64,000 nt of DNA from Chloroflexota bacterium. Its GTDB lineage: Bacteria > Chloroflexota > Limnocylindria > Limnocylindrales > CSP1-4. Shown piece by piece: positions 26,799-38,822 of the stretch (its first letter is position 1; each line of letters opens with the position of its first letter). The notes beneath the pieces are model-generated. The model ran no database searches. It saw nothing but the letters and a program-made list of their open reading frames with translations, and had not been told where the DNA came from. Made by a program: the position numbers and the translations under genes. Location of the stretch: NCBI GenBank assembly GCA_016191395.1, contig JACPOS010000024.1:23111-87110 (forward strand), read 5' to 3'.

Positions 26799-29611
26799 CC
26801 GCCGTCGACATCGCGTTCGAGGTCAACGGGCGCCAGACGACCGTCCATGTCGAGCCGATGCGGCGCCTGTCGGACGTGCTGCGGGACGAGCTCGGGCTGT
26901 TCGGGACGAAGGTCGGCTGCGAGGCCGGAGACTGCGGCGCGTGCACGGTGCGGCTCGGCGGACGCCAGGTGGAATCGTGCCTCGTCCCGGCGGCGCAGGC
27001 GAACGGCACGACGATCCAGACGGTGGAGGGACTTGCGGCGCGCGACGGTGTCGCGGGCGACCTGCAGGCCGCGTTCCTGGACCACGGCGCCGCGCAATGC
27101 GGAATCTGCACGCCCGGGATGCTCATGGCCGCCGAGACGCTCCTGGCCGCGGACCCGAACGCCGACGACGCCGCGATCCGCGACGGCATCGGCGGCGTGC
27201 TATGCCGCTGTACCGGCTACGTGAAGATCGTCGAGGCGATCGCGGCCACGAGGGATGCGCGACTCGTCGGCGCCGCGACGGGCGTCGGCAGCCCGGTAGT
27301 TCCCGTCGCCGGCGCGGCGGTGGGGTCCCGCATTGCGAAGGTGGATGGCCTGCCACGCGTGCTCGGCACCGCCCGCTACGGCGCCGACCATCGACCCGAT
27401 GACGTCCTGGCGGTCCGGGCGATCCGGTCGCCGCACGCGCGAGCGAGATTCGAGATCGGCGACCTGGCGCCGTTGCGCAGCCGGCACCCGGGACTTGTCG
27501 ACATCATCACGGCCGCGGACGTCCCCGGGCAGAATCGGTACGGGATCTATGCCACTGGCAAGGACCAGCCGGCGCTCGCGGACGGCGTGGTCCGCCACCC
27601 GGGAGAGGCGATTCTCGCCCTCGTGGCCGACGAGGCGACCCTCGCCGCGATCGCGGATTCCGACCTTCCGATCACCTGGGAGCCACTGCCGCCCGTCCGT
27701 GGCCTCGACGACGCGCTAGCGGCGGAGGCACCCACGCTCCACGACGCCTCGCCGGGCAACGTCCTGATCCGCGGCCGCCTCGCACGCGGCGACGTCGACG
27801 CGGCCCTCGTGGCATCCCACGCGACCGCGACCATCGACGTGGAGACGACGTTCGTGGAGCACGCGTACATCGAGCCCGAGGCCGGCGTGGCAAGGCGCGT
27901 CGGTGATCGGATCGAGCTGACCGTCAGCACCCAGGCCCCGTACATGGATCGCGACGAGGTCGCGCTGATCCTCGGCATCCCGCCGGCCGACGTCCGCATC
28001 ATCCCGACCGCCTGCGGCGGCGGCTTCGGTGGCAAGCTGGACCTGGGCGTGCACGCGCTGATCGCGATCGCGGCGTGGCGGACCGGGCGCCCCGTCCAAG
28101 CGGTCTGGACACGCCCGGAATCGATGGCCGCCAGCCCGAAGCGCCATCCGTCACGAATCCGCGCGACTGCCGGCGTGGACGCGGACGGCCGCCTGACCGC
28201 GTACCGCTTCCACGGTGACTTCGACACCGGCGCGTACGCCTCCTGGGGCCCCACGGTGGCCAACCGGGTACCGGTCCATGCGATGGGGCCGTACGGCTTC
28301 GACGCCGTGCTTGCGACGACCCGCGCCGTCTACACGAACAACCCGCCCGCCGGTGCGTTCCGCGGCTTCGGCGTGCCGCAGGCGTCGATCGCCCACGAGG
28401 CGCTCATGGACGACCTGGCCGCGCAGCTGCAGATCGACGCCCTCGAGTTCCGGCTCACGAATGCCCTTCGCGCGGGATCCACGACCGCCAGCGGCCAGCG
28501 GCTCGACGCGAGCGCCGGCCTGCCTGCCTGCCTGGAGGCGCTCAGGCCGCACTGGCAGCGGCTGCGTGCCGAGGCGGCGGCACACAACGCCGGGGCCGGC
28601 GGATCCGGCGTCCGGGTTCGGCGAGGGGTCGGCATCGGGGCCATGTGGTATGGCATCGGGAACACGTCCATGTCGAACCCGTCCACGATCGAGATGGGCG
28701 TCACCGACGACGCGCGGGTGGTGCTGTTCTGCGGCGCGGTGGACATCGGCCAGGGCGCATCGACGGTGCTCGTCCAGATCGCGGCGGACGCCCTCGGCGT
28801 GCCCGCCGGGGTCGTGGAGCTCGTCTCGGGCGACACCGATCGAACGGCGGACGCCGGCAAGTCGTCCGCCTCGCGCCAGACGTTCGTCTCCGGCAACGCC
28901 GCGCGCTTGGCCGCCGCGGACCTCCGCCGCCAGATCCTGCTGCTCGCCGAGGTCGCCGATCCCACCACGGGGGCCGACGCAGCTGCCATCACGTTCGAGG
29001 AGGGCCGCATCGTCGTGACCGAGCCCGGCGGTCGAACGAGCGAGATCGACCTTGCGGAGCTGCCGCTTGTGCCGGTTCGCGACGTGTCAGCGGCGTGCGT
29101 CATCGCCGGACGCGGCACGTTCGATCCACGGACGACGCCGCTCGATGCGGACGGCCAGGGCGTGCCGTACCAGACCTACGCGTTCGGGGCCCAGCTCGCC
29201 GACGTCGAGGTGGACCCAGAGCTGGGCACGGTGAAGGTGCGCCGGATCGTGGCTGCGCACGACGTGGGGCGTGCGATCAACCCGACCCAGGTGGAGGGCC
29301 AGATCCACGGCGGCATCGCGCAGGGGCTCGGCTTTGCGCTGATGGAGGCGTACGTGCCGGGTCGCACCGAGAACCTGCACGACTACCTGATCCCGACCGT
29401 CGGCGACATGCCGGAGATCGAGTGCCTGCTGATCGAGGACCCGGAGCCGTCCGGCCCGTATGGCGCGAAAGGGGTGGGGGAGCCCGCGCTCATTCCCACC
29501 GCCCCGGCAATCCTCGGCGCCATCCACGATGCCGTCGGCGTGCGGATCACCCAGCTCCCGGCCACGCCGGACCGCGTCCGCGCGGCCATCCTCGCCCGGG
29601 CTGGCGCGTGA
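26795..29611 (+). CDS. Xanthine dehydrogenase family protein, fused [2Fe-2S] + molybdopterin-binding subunits
   Basis: GTKVGCEAGDCGACTV, CGICTPGMLM, CRCTGYVKIVEAI, then GGGFGGKLD, AFRGFGVPQ, GVGEPALIPTAPAI in one 938-aa frame. Confidence 0.94.
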   Translation: MTAVDIAFEVNGRQTTVHVEPMRRLSDVLRDELGLFGTKVGCEAGDCGACTVRLGGRQVESCLVPAAQANGTTIQTVEGLAARDGVAGDLQAAFLDHGAAQCGICTPGMLMAAETLLAADPNADDAAIRDGIGGVLCRCTGYVKIVEAIAATRDARLVGAATGVGSPVVPVAGAAVGSRIAKVDGLPRVLGTARYGADHRPDDVLAVRAIRSPHARARFEIGDLAPLRSRHPGLVDIITAADVPGQNRYGIYATGKDQPALADGVVRHPGEAILALVADEATLAAIADSDLPITWEPLPPVRGLDDALAAEAPTLHDASPGNVLIRGRLARGDVDAALVASHATATIDVETTFVEHAYIEPEAGVARRVGDRIELTVSTQAPYMDRDEVALILGIPPADVRIIPTACGGGFGGKLDLGVHALIAIAAWRTGRPVQAVWTRPESMAASPKRHPSRIRATAGVDADGRLTAYRFHGDFDTGAYASWGPTVANRVPVHAMGPYGFDAVLATTRAVYTNNPPAGAFRGFGVPQASIAHEALMDDLAAQLQIDALEFRLTNALRAGSTTASGQRLDASAGLPACLEALRPHWQRLRAEAAAHNAGAGGSGVRVRRGVGIGAMWYGIGNTSMSNPSTIEMGVTDDARVVLFCGAVDIGQGASTVLVQIAADALGVPAGVVELVSGDTDRTADAGKSSASRQTFVSGNAARLAAADLRRQILLLAEVADPTTGADAAAITFEEGRIVVTEPGGRTSEIDLAELPLVPVRDVSAACVIAGRGTFDPRTTPLDADGQGVPYQTYAFGAQLADVEVDPELGTVKVRRIVAAHDVGRAINPTQVEGQIHGGIAQGLGFALMEAYVPGRTENLHDYLIPTVGDMPEIECLLIEDPEPSGPYGAKGVGEPALIPTAPAILGAIHDAVGVRITQLPATPDRVRAAILARAGA

Positions 29612-29688
29612 CCGCCTTCGGTGTCGCCGCGGCAGGGGTCGTCTGCCCGCGAGCCCTGGACGTCCGCTGATTCAGGCACACTCCGCGC

Positions 29689-30636
29689 ATGCCAACGAAA
29701 GTCATCCTCGACGTCGACACGGGAACGGACGACGCCGTCGCGCTCATGACCGCGGCGCTCTCGCCCGACATCGAGCTTGTCGGCGCGACCACGGTCAACG
29801 GCAACACCACGATCGACTACACGACCGAGAACACCCTGCGCGTGTTCGACTGGATCGGGATGCCGCAGGTTCCGGTGTACCGGGGCCTGGACCGGCCGAT
29901 CGTCCGCTCCCAGGTCGCTCGCGGCATGGCCACGCGAATCCACGGTGACCTGCTGGACCTGCCGGAGGTGTCCCACGGCGCGACGCTCCAGCCGGGACAT
30001 GCCGTCGACTGGCTGATCGAGACGTATCTCGCGTCGGACGGCGACATCGTCCTCTGCCCGGTCGGGCCGCTGACGAACATCGCGATGGCGATCCAGAAGG
30101 AGCCACGCATCGTCGACGCGATCCCGGAGATCGTGATCATGGGCGGCGCGCACGACCACGGGAACATGACGGCGTCCGCCGAGTTCAACATCTGGCTTGA
30201 CCCGGAGGCGGCCCGGATCGTCGTCAACTGCGGCCGCCCGATCCGGATGGTCCCGCTGGACGCCACCCATCGGGCCCTCGTGTCCACCGAGGATGCCGCG
30301 CGTCTCCGGGCCCTCGGCACGCCCGCCGGCGAGGCCGCCGCGCGCTTCGTCCTGAAGCGCATCGACGGCTACGACGCGACGCAGCCGATGCCGCACCGCC
30401 CGGGCGCCGCGCCGGTCCACGACGCACTGGCGGTCTGCGCGATCATCGATCCGACGATCCTGACCACGGACTTCATCCCGGTCGACGTCGAGGTCCACGC
30501 GGAGCTGTCGCTGGGCCGCACCGTGTGCGACTTCCGGTTCCGGAGCGGCAAGCCCGCGAACGTCCACTTCGCGACGGACGCGGACGAGCCGAAGTTCGTC
30601 CGGATGCTGCTGGAGATCCTCGGCCGGACGGCCTAG
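29689..30636 (+). CDS. Nucleoside hydrolase (inosine-uridine preferring type)
   Basis: VILDVDTGTDDAVALMTAAL...ATTVNGNTTIDYTTENTLRV; MGGAHDHGNMTASAEFNIWLDPEAARIV. Confidence 0.95.
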   Translation: MPTKVILDVDTGTDDAVALMTAALSPDIELVGATTVNGNTTIDYTTENTLRVFDWIGMPQVPVYRGLDRPIVRSQVARGMATRIHGDLLDLPEVSHGATLQPGHAVDWLIETYLASDGDIVLCPVGPLTNIAMAIQKEPRIVDAIPEIVIMGGAHDHGNMTASAEFNIWLDPEAARIVVNCGRPIRMVPLDATHRALVSTEDAARLRALGTPAGEAAARFVLKRIDGYDATQPMPHRPGAAPVHDALAVCAIIDPTILTTDFIPVDVEVHAELSLGRTVCDFRFRSGKPANVHFATDADEPKFVRMLLEILGRTA

Positions 30637-32108
30637 GCGACGGCGGCGGGCTCCGCGCTCGGAAGGGCCGGCAATTCCCCGCGCAGGTAGGCATCGATCG
30701 CGGCCGCCGCGCGCTTGCCGTCACCCATCGCGAGGATGACGGTCGCCGCGCCGCGGACGATGTCTCCGCCGGCGAAGACGCCGGGCATGCTCGTCATGCC
30801 GCTCTCGTCGGTGACGATGTAGCCCCACTTCGTGACCTCGAGGTCCGGCGCCGTCTGGGTGAGCAGCGGGTTGCTGCGCGTCCCGATGGCGACGACGAGC
30901 ATGTCGCACGGGATGTCGAACTCGGACCCCTCGATCGGCTCGGGCCTGCGACGGCCGGACTCGTCCGGCTCGCCGAGCGCCATCCGAACGCAGCGGACGC
31001 TCGTCACCCAGCGCGACTCGTCGCCGAGGACCTCGGTCGGCGCGGCCAGGTACTCGAATTCGACGCCCTCCTGCTCGGCGTGGTGGACCTCCTCCGCCCG
31101 GGCGGGAAGCTCCTCGCGGCCGCGTCGATAGACGATCGTCGCGGACGCTGCCCCGAGCCGGCGCGCGGTGCGGACCGCGTCCATCGCCACGTTGCCGCCG
31201 CCCACGACCACGACGCGCTGGCCGTGGAGCACCGGCGTGTCGGCTCCCTCGGTCCACGCGCCCATCAGGTTGACGCGCGTGAGGTACTCGTTGGCAGAGT
31301 AGACGCCCTTGAGGTTCTCGCCCGGCACGTTCATGAACACCGGCAGGCCGGCCCCGACCGCGATGAACACCGCGTCGAACTTCTCGCGGAGCTCCGGCAG
31401 CGTGTAGGTGGTGCCGATGATCGCGTTGGCCTCGATCGTGACGCCCTGGGCGATGAGCCGATCCACTTCGGCCGCCACGATGTCCTTCGGCAGCCGGAAC
31501 TCGGGAATGCCGTAGATGAGGACCCCGCCCGCGGCATGGAATGCCTCGAACACGGTGACCTCGTGCCCGAGCTTCGCGAGCTCGCCCGCGGCGGTGAGGC
31601 CCGCCGGCCCCGAGCCGACGATGGCGACGGTCTTGCCGGTCCTGACCGCCGGCGAGCCGGCGATCTCCGCCGCGTGCCGCTGGCCCCAGTCGGCGACGAA
31701 CCGCTCCAAATGTCCGATGGCCACGGACTGGCCGGTCTTCGCGCGCAGGCAGACCTTCTCGCACTGGATCTCCTGCGGGCAGACGCGACCGGTGACGCAC
31801 GGCAGCGCGTTGTCGGACAGGAGGCTCTGCGCCGCGGACTTGATGTCGCCGTCGCGCAGGAACCGGATGAACTGCGGGATGTTGACCCGGACCGGGCAGC
31901 CATCGATGCAGTAGGGCTTCGGGCACTGGAGGCAGCGTTCGGCCTCCAGGATCGCGAGCTGCTCCGTCAGCCCCAGGTTGACCTCGCCGAAGTTGGCGGA
32001 ACGTGCCGTGGCGTCCTGCTCGGGCATCGCGACACGCTTGAGGGCCATCCGCTCCTTCGGGGTGAGCGGCACCTTGGGCGTGAGTGGCGCCTCGGGGTCC
32101 AGCGTCAT
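30633..32108 (-). CDS. NADPH-dependent glutamate synthase / NfnB-like FAD-NAD(P) subunit
   Basis: CLQCPKPYCIDGCPVRVNIPQF, AIVGSGPAGLTAAGELAKLGHEVTVFEAFHAAGGVLIYGIPEFRLPK, VVVGGGNVAMDAVRTARRLG. Confidence 0.9.
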   Translation of the reverse strand: MTLDPEAPLTPKVPLTPKERMALKRVAMPEQDATARSANFGEVNLGLTEQLAILEAERCLQCPKPYCIDGCPVRVNIPQFIRFLRDGDIKSAAQSLLSDNALPCVTGRVCPQEIQCEKVCLRAKTGQSVAIGHLERFVADWGQRHAAEIAGSPAVRTGKTVAIVGSGPAGLTAAGELAKLGHEVTVFEAFHAAGGVLIYGIPEFRLPKDIVAAEVDRLIAQGVTIEANAIIGTTYTLPELREKFDAVFIAVGAGLPVFMNVPGENLKGVYSANEYLTRVNLMGAWTEGADTPVLHGQRVVVVGGGNVAMDAVRTARRLGAASATIVYRRGREELPARAEEVHHAEQEGVEFEYLAAPTEVLGDESRWVTSVRCVRMALGEPDESGRRRPEPIEGSEFDIPCDMLVVAIGTRSNPLLTQTAPDLEVTKWGYIVTDESGMTSMPGVFAGGDIVRGAATVILAMGDGKRAAAAIDAYLRGELPALPSAEPAAVA

Positions 32109-32992
32109 GGCCGTGCTCCCGCCCCGGCGCCGACGGGTGGGGCGTCGACCGGGGCACCCGTGCGCAGGCCGATCTTGCAGGCCTCGCGATGCTCCAGCGC
32201 CGCCTTCTCGAACGGTCGATACGTCGACTGGCGGTCGGCGAGCTCGTTGAAGTCGACCCGCAGGCCGTCGAACTCCGGCCCCTCCACGCAGGCATAGCGG
32301 ACGATGCCGTCGACGGTGACGCGACAGCCCCCGCACATCCCGGTGCCGTCGACCATGATCGGGTTGAGGGAGACGGTCGTCTTCACCTCGGCCGGGCCGG
32401 TCAGGCCCACGACCGCGCGCATCATCGGCACGGGCCCGACCGCGAAGACCTCATCCACGCCGCCCCTGGCGAGCTCGTCGGCGAGCGCCGTCGTGACGAA
32501 GCCCGGTCGGCCGTAGCTGCCGTCGTCCGTGCAGGTGACGACCTCGCCGCACGCCTTGAGCTCGTCCTCGAGGATCACCCACTCACGCGACCGGCCGCCG
32601 ATGATGCTGGTCACCGCGACTCCACGGGCGTGCAGCGCCTGGGCGATGGGGAGGATGACCGCGGTGCCGACGCCGCCGCCCACGCACACCGCGTGGCCGT
32701 GCTCGGGCAGCTCCGTGGGGCGGCCCAGCGGACCGGCAATCCCGTCGATCACGTCGCCAGGGACGAGCTCCACCAGGTCCAGGGTGCTCTTGCCGATGCC
32801 CTGGATGACGAGGGAGATGGTGCCGGCCGCCGCATCGACGTCGGCAATCGTCAGGGGAATGCGCTCGGCGCCGGGGCCAAGGTGGACGATCACGAACTGG
32901 CCGGGCCTGCGGATCTCGGCGATCCGGGGCGCCTGGACCACGAGGCGGTACACGTTCGGCGAGAGCTGCTCGTTTGCCAGGACGCGATGCAA
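32105..32992 (-). CDS. Sulfide/dihydroorotate dehydrogenase-like FAD/NAD-binding (NfnA-like) electron-transfer subunit
   Basis: RRPGQFVIVHLGPGAERIPLTIAD, VGGGVGTAVILPIAQAL, MCGGCRVTVDGIVRYACVEGPEFDG [2Fe-2S] motif; TTG start. Confidence 0.88.
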   Translation of the reverse strand: MHRVLANEQLSPNVYRLVVQAPRIAEIRRPGQFVIVHLGPGAERIPLTIADVDAAAGTISLVIQGIGKSTLDLVELVPGDVIDGIAGPLGRPTELPEHGHAVCVGGGVGTAVILPIAQALHARGVAVTSIIGGRSREWVILEDELKACGEVVTCTDDGSYGRPGFVTTALADELARGGVDEVFAVGPVPMMRAVVGLTGPAEVKTTVSLNPIMVDGTGMCGGCRVTVDGIVRYACVEGPEFDGLRVDFNELADRQSTYRPFEKAALEHREACKIGLRTGAPVDAPPVGAGAGARP

Positions 32993-33142
32993 GGAGGCTC
33001 TCCCGGACTACGGTTTCCTGAGCCTCATGCTGGCGGTTCCGCGAGTCGGGGAGTAACGCCGGAACGCCCCGATCTCGGGGGCCGAACGTCACCTCTCCGG
33101 CGTGCCTCGATCGTGCCCGGGCGCGGCGGCGCCCTTGCGAGG

Positions 33143-33967
33143 TCAGCCCGGCTCGGCCCCCTGGCCGACGAGGGCGGCATCCTTGCCCTTCGGCCAGTAC
33201 AGCTCCTTCTTGACGTGGAACTCCGGGAACCCGCGCCCCATCAGCTCGCGCTCCACGTTGAGGATCATCTCGGGGTTGCCGCAGATGTAGACGACGGTCC
33301 TCTCCGGCTTCAGGCCGTACTCGCGGCAGACGTCGGCGACGATCGTCTCGGCACGGCCCCCGCGGCCGGACCAGCCCGCATTCCGCGGGTCGCCGGGGCG
33401 GGAGATGGTCGGTACGTAGCGGAGCGGATAGCCCTTCTCCGCCTCGAGCGCCTCCAGCTCCTCGCGGTAGCCGAGCTCGTCGACGTACGAGCAGCCGTTG
33501 ATGATGACCGTCTTCCGCGGCGCGTCATCGAACATCGACTGGCGGATCATCGAGATGAACGGGGCGATGCCCGTTCCCGTGGACACGTACAGGTGCGTCC
33601 GGGTGTCCGCCGGCTCCAGCAGGAACTTGCCCTTGGGCCCGATCATCCGCATCCGGTGGCCGCCCGGCAGGCGCCACAGCAGCGTCGTGAACCGCATGAT
33701 CGGCACGAGGCGAACGAACAGCTCGTAGCCGTTCATGCCGGCCTCGGCGGGCGCCGAGGCGACCGAGTACGGGCGCTGCCACAGCTTGCCGTCCGCGAAC
33801 ACGCCGGTGGTCATGTACTGCCCGGGCTCGAACGGCGTGGGCTCGCCCTCGAACTTCACCCAGAAGTACGCGAGGTCCTGGTTCAGGTCAACGCGCTTGA
33901 CCAGCGTCGCGTTGTACTGCGGCGCGCTCGGATCGATGACGCGTTCGTCGTCGTGGTGGTGGGGCAT
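33143..33967 (-). CDS. Ferredoxin--NADP+ reductase-like oxidoreductase
   Basis: FEPGQYMTTGVFADGKLWQRPYSVASAP, VSTGTGIAPFISMIRQ, YICGNPEMILNVERELMGRGFPE. Confidence 0.88.
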   Translation of the reverse strand: MPHHHDDERVIDPSAPQYNATLVKRVDLNQDLAYFWVKFEGEPTPFEPGQYMTTGVFADGKLWQRPYSVASAPAEAGMNGYELFVRLVPIMRFTTLLWRLPGGHRMRMIGPKGKFLLEPADTRTHLYVSTGTGIAPFISMIRQSMFDDAPRKTVIINGCSYVDELGYREELEALEAEKGYPLRYVPTISRPGDPRNAGWSGRGGRAETIVADVCREYGLKPERTVVYICGNPEMILNVERELMGRGFPEFHVKKELYWPKGKDAALVGQGAEPG

Positions 33968-34100
33968 CGGGCTCCTCGGGGCTTGTGGCCCAAGTCTACT
34001 GGCGGACGGCCGTGACGATCCGCCGCGGGATCTGGCCCGGGAGCGACCGCGGCTACAATCCGGGAGCCCGCAAGCACGACCGAAGGAGCCTCGCCTTCTC

Positions 34101-36887
<2,787 letters not shown>

Positions 36888-36895
36888 CCAGACCG

Positions 36896-38092
36896 ATGGC
36901 CGGCCTGAGCGTCACCGAGGCGGCGGAGCGGGCGGGGGTGGACGCCGGCTACGTCGAGGAGCTCGTGCGCGCGGGGATCCTGCACCCCTCCGACGACGGA
37001 TTCTCCACCGGCGACGTCCGGCGCGTGGGCCTCGTCAGGACGATGCGAGAGGTCGGGATCCCGCTCGAGGCCATGACGAAGGGGCTCGAGACCGGCGTGC
37101 TCGCGCTGGACTTCGTCGATGCCCGGGACTACGAGCGCTTCCCGACGCTGACCGGCGAGACCTTCCAGCAGGTCAGCGACCGGACCGGCGTGCCGTTCTC
37201 GCTGCTCGCGGTGCTCCGCGAGACGGTCGGGTTCGGCGGCGCGCGACCCGAGGATCGGATCCGGAGCGACGAGATCCGGGTCGTCCCGTTCCTGGAGCTC
37301 CAGGTCGGCATGGGCTTCGACCCGGTCGCGATCGAACGACTGCTTCGCGTGCTCGGCGACAGCACCCACCGGATCGCCGAGGCCGAGGCCGAATGGTGGC
37401 GGTCCCAGATCGCGAACCCACGGCTGGCCCAGGCCCAGCGGGGCAACGAGATCGCCGCCAGCACGGACTCCAACCTGCTCAATGACACGTCGCGCGAGGC
37501 CCTCCTCGCCATCTGGAACGCCCAGCAGGCGCAGGCGTGGACATCGAACATCATCGACGGGTTCAAGTACCTGCTGGCTCGCGAGGGCATCTACCACGCA
37601 CCAGACCGGCAGCCCGCGATCTGCTTCCTGGACATCACCGGCTACACGAGGCTCACCCAGGAGCACGGCGATCGCGCCGCCGCCGAGCTCGCCGAGTCCC
37701 TGTCCCGGCTCGTGAAGACCACCTCGGGGGACCACGGCGGCCGGCCCGTGAAGTGGCTGGGCGACGGCGTGATGTTCTACTTCCGCGATCCCGGCGGCAG
37801 CGTGGATGCTGCGCTGGACATGGTCGACGGGATCACCGCCGCAGGGCTGCCGCCGGCCCACGTGGGCCTGCACGCCGGCCCGGTCGTCATGCAGGAGGGC
37901 GACTACTACGGCCAGACCGTGAACATGGCGGCGCGCATCGCCGACTACGCCCGCCCGGGCGAGGTCCTCGTGAGCAAGGCGATCGTGGATCTCACGGTGA
38001 GCCCCGCCATCCGGTTCACCGACATCGGCGACGTGGAGTTGAAGGGCGTCGCGGGCACCGTGCGCCTGCACTCGAGCCGGCGGGCTTCGTAG
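36896..38092 (+). CDS. HTH (MerR-like) - class III adenylate/guanylate cyclase fusion
   Basis: N-terminal LSVTEAAERAGVDAGYVEELVRAGIL; C-terminal CFLDITGYTRLTQEHGD, KWLGDGVMFYF, GQTVNMAARIADYARPGEVLVS. Confidence 0.87.
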   Translation: MAGLSVTEAAERAGVDAGYVEELVRAGILHPSDDGFSTGDVRRVGLVRTMREVGIPLEAMTKGLETGVLALDFVDARDYERFPTLTGETFQQVSDRTGVPFSLLAVLRETVGFGGARPEDRIRSDEIRVVPFLELQVGMGFDPVAIERLLRVLGDSTHRIAEAEAEWWRSQIANPRLAQAQRGNEIAASTDSNLLNDTSREALLAIWNAQQAQAWTSNIIDGFKYLLAREGIYHAPDRQPAICFLDITGYTRLTQEHGDRAAAELAESLSRLVKTTSGDHGGRPVKWLGDGVMFYFRDPGGSVDAALDMVDGITAAGLPPAHVGLHAGPVVMQEGDYYGQTVNMAARIADYARPGEVLVSKAIVDLTVSPAIRFTDIGDVELKGVAGTVRLHSSRRAS

Positions 38093-38172
38093 CCTCCGGC
38101 GCTATTGGTACCGCCCCGGACCGTACCGGCGGGCCCCTAACGTCCCGACGCCGCGGCAGCCATGCTCCGCCC

Positions 38173-38805
38173 GTGGAGCGATCGCGCCCCGACTACTACC
38201 GAATCCTGCAGGTGGATCCGGCGGCCAACCCGCTGGTGATCCAGGCCGCCTACCGCGTCCTCGCACAGATCTGGCATCCCGACGTGTCGGGCGACGACGC
38301 GGAGATGAAGCGGATCAACGCGGCCTGGGAGGTGCTGGGCGACCCGCGGCGGCGCAAGCAGTACGACACCGAGCGCGCCGGACGGCACCCGGGTGCCACC
38401 GAGCGCCACGGCCACGCGCCCACCGAGGCGCCGATCACCCGACCCACGGCCACGAGCGCCTCCGCGTCGAGCGCGTCCGCGCCGGCGGGCGGCCAGGCCA
38501 GCCAGGCCTCGCCCCGTCGTCCGGACGACCATGCCGGTCCACCGCCCGGGCGCCCGTTCGGGCCGGTGCTGCGGTTCGGGCGGTATGACGGCTGGTCGCT
38601 CGGCGAGATCGCGGGCGTCGACCGGCCGTTCCTGGAGTGGCTGAAGCGCGTCCCGGCCGGGCGCGGCCTCAGTGACGAGATCGATGCCGTGCTCCGCACG
38701 CGCAAGGGACCGGGCGCCGTCGACGCGCGGCGGCATTACGAGACGAACCAGCGGCAGGACCAGGTCCATACCTGGGCACCGGGGGCGCCGACGAAGATCC
38801 GCTGA
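38173..38805 (+). CDS. DnaJ-domain protein
   Basis: DYYRILQVDPAANPLVIQAAYRVLAQIWHPDVSGDDAEMKRINAAWEVLGDPRRRKQYD (HPD present). Confidence 0.87.
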   Translation: MERSRPDYYRILQVDPAANPLVIQAAYRVLAQIWHPDVSGDDAEMKRINAAWEVLGDPRRRKQYDTERAGRHPGATERHGHAPTEAPITRPTATSASASSASAPAGGQASQASPRRPDDHAGPPPGRPFGPVLRFGRYDGWSLGEIAGVDRPFLEWLKRVPAGRGLSDEIDAVLRTRKGPGAVDARRHYETNQRQDQVHTWAPGAPTKIR

Positions 38806-38822
38806 CGCGGCATCATGCAGCG

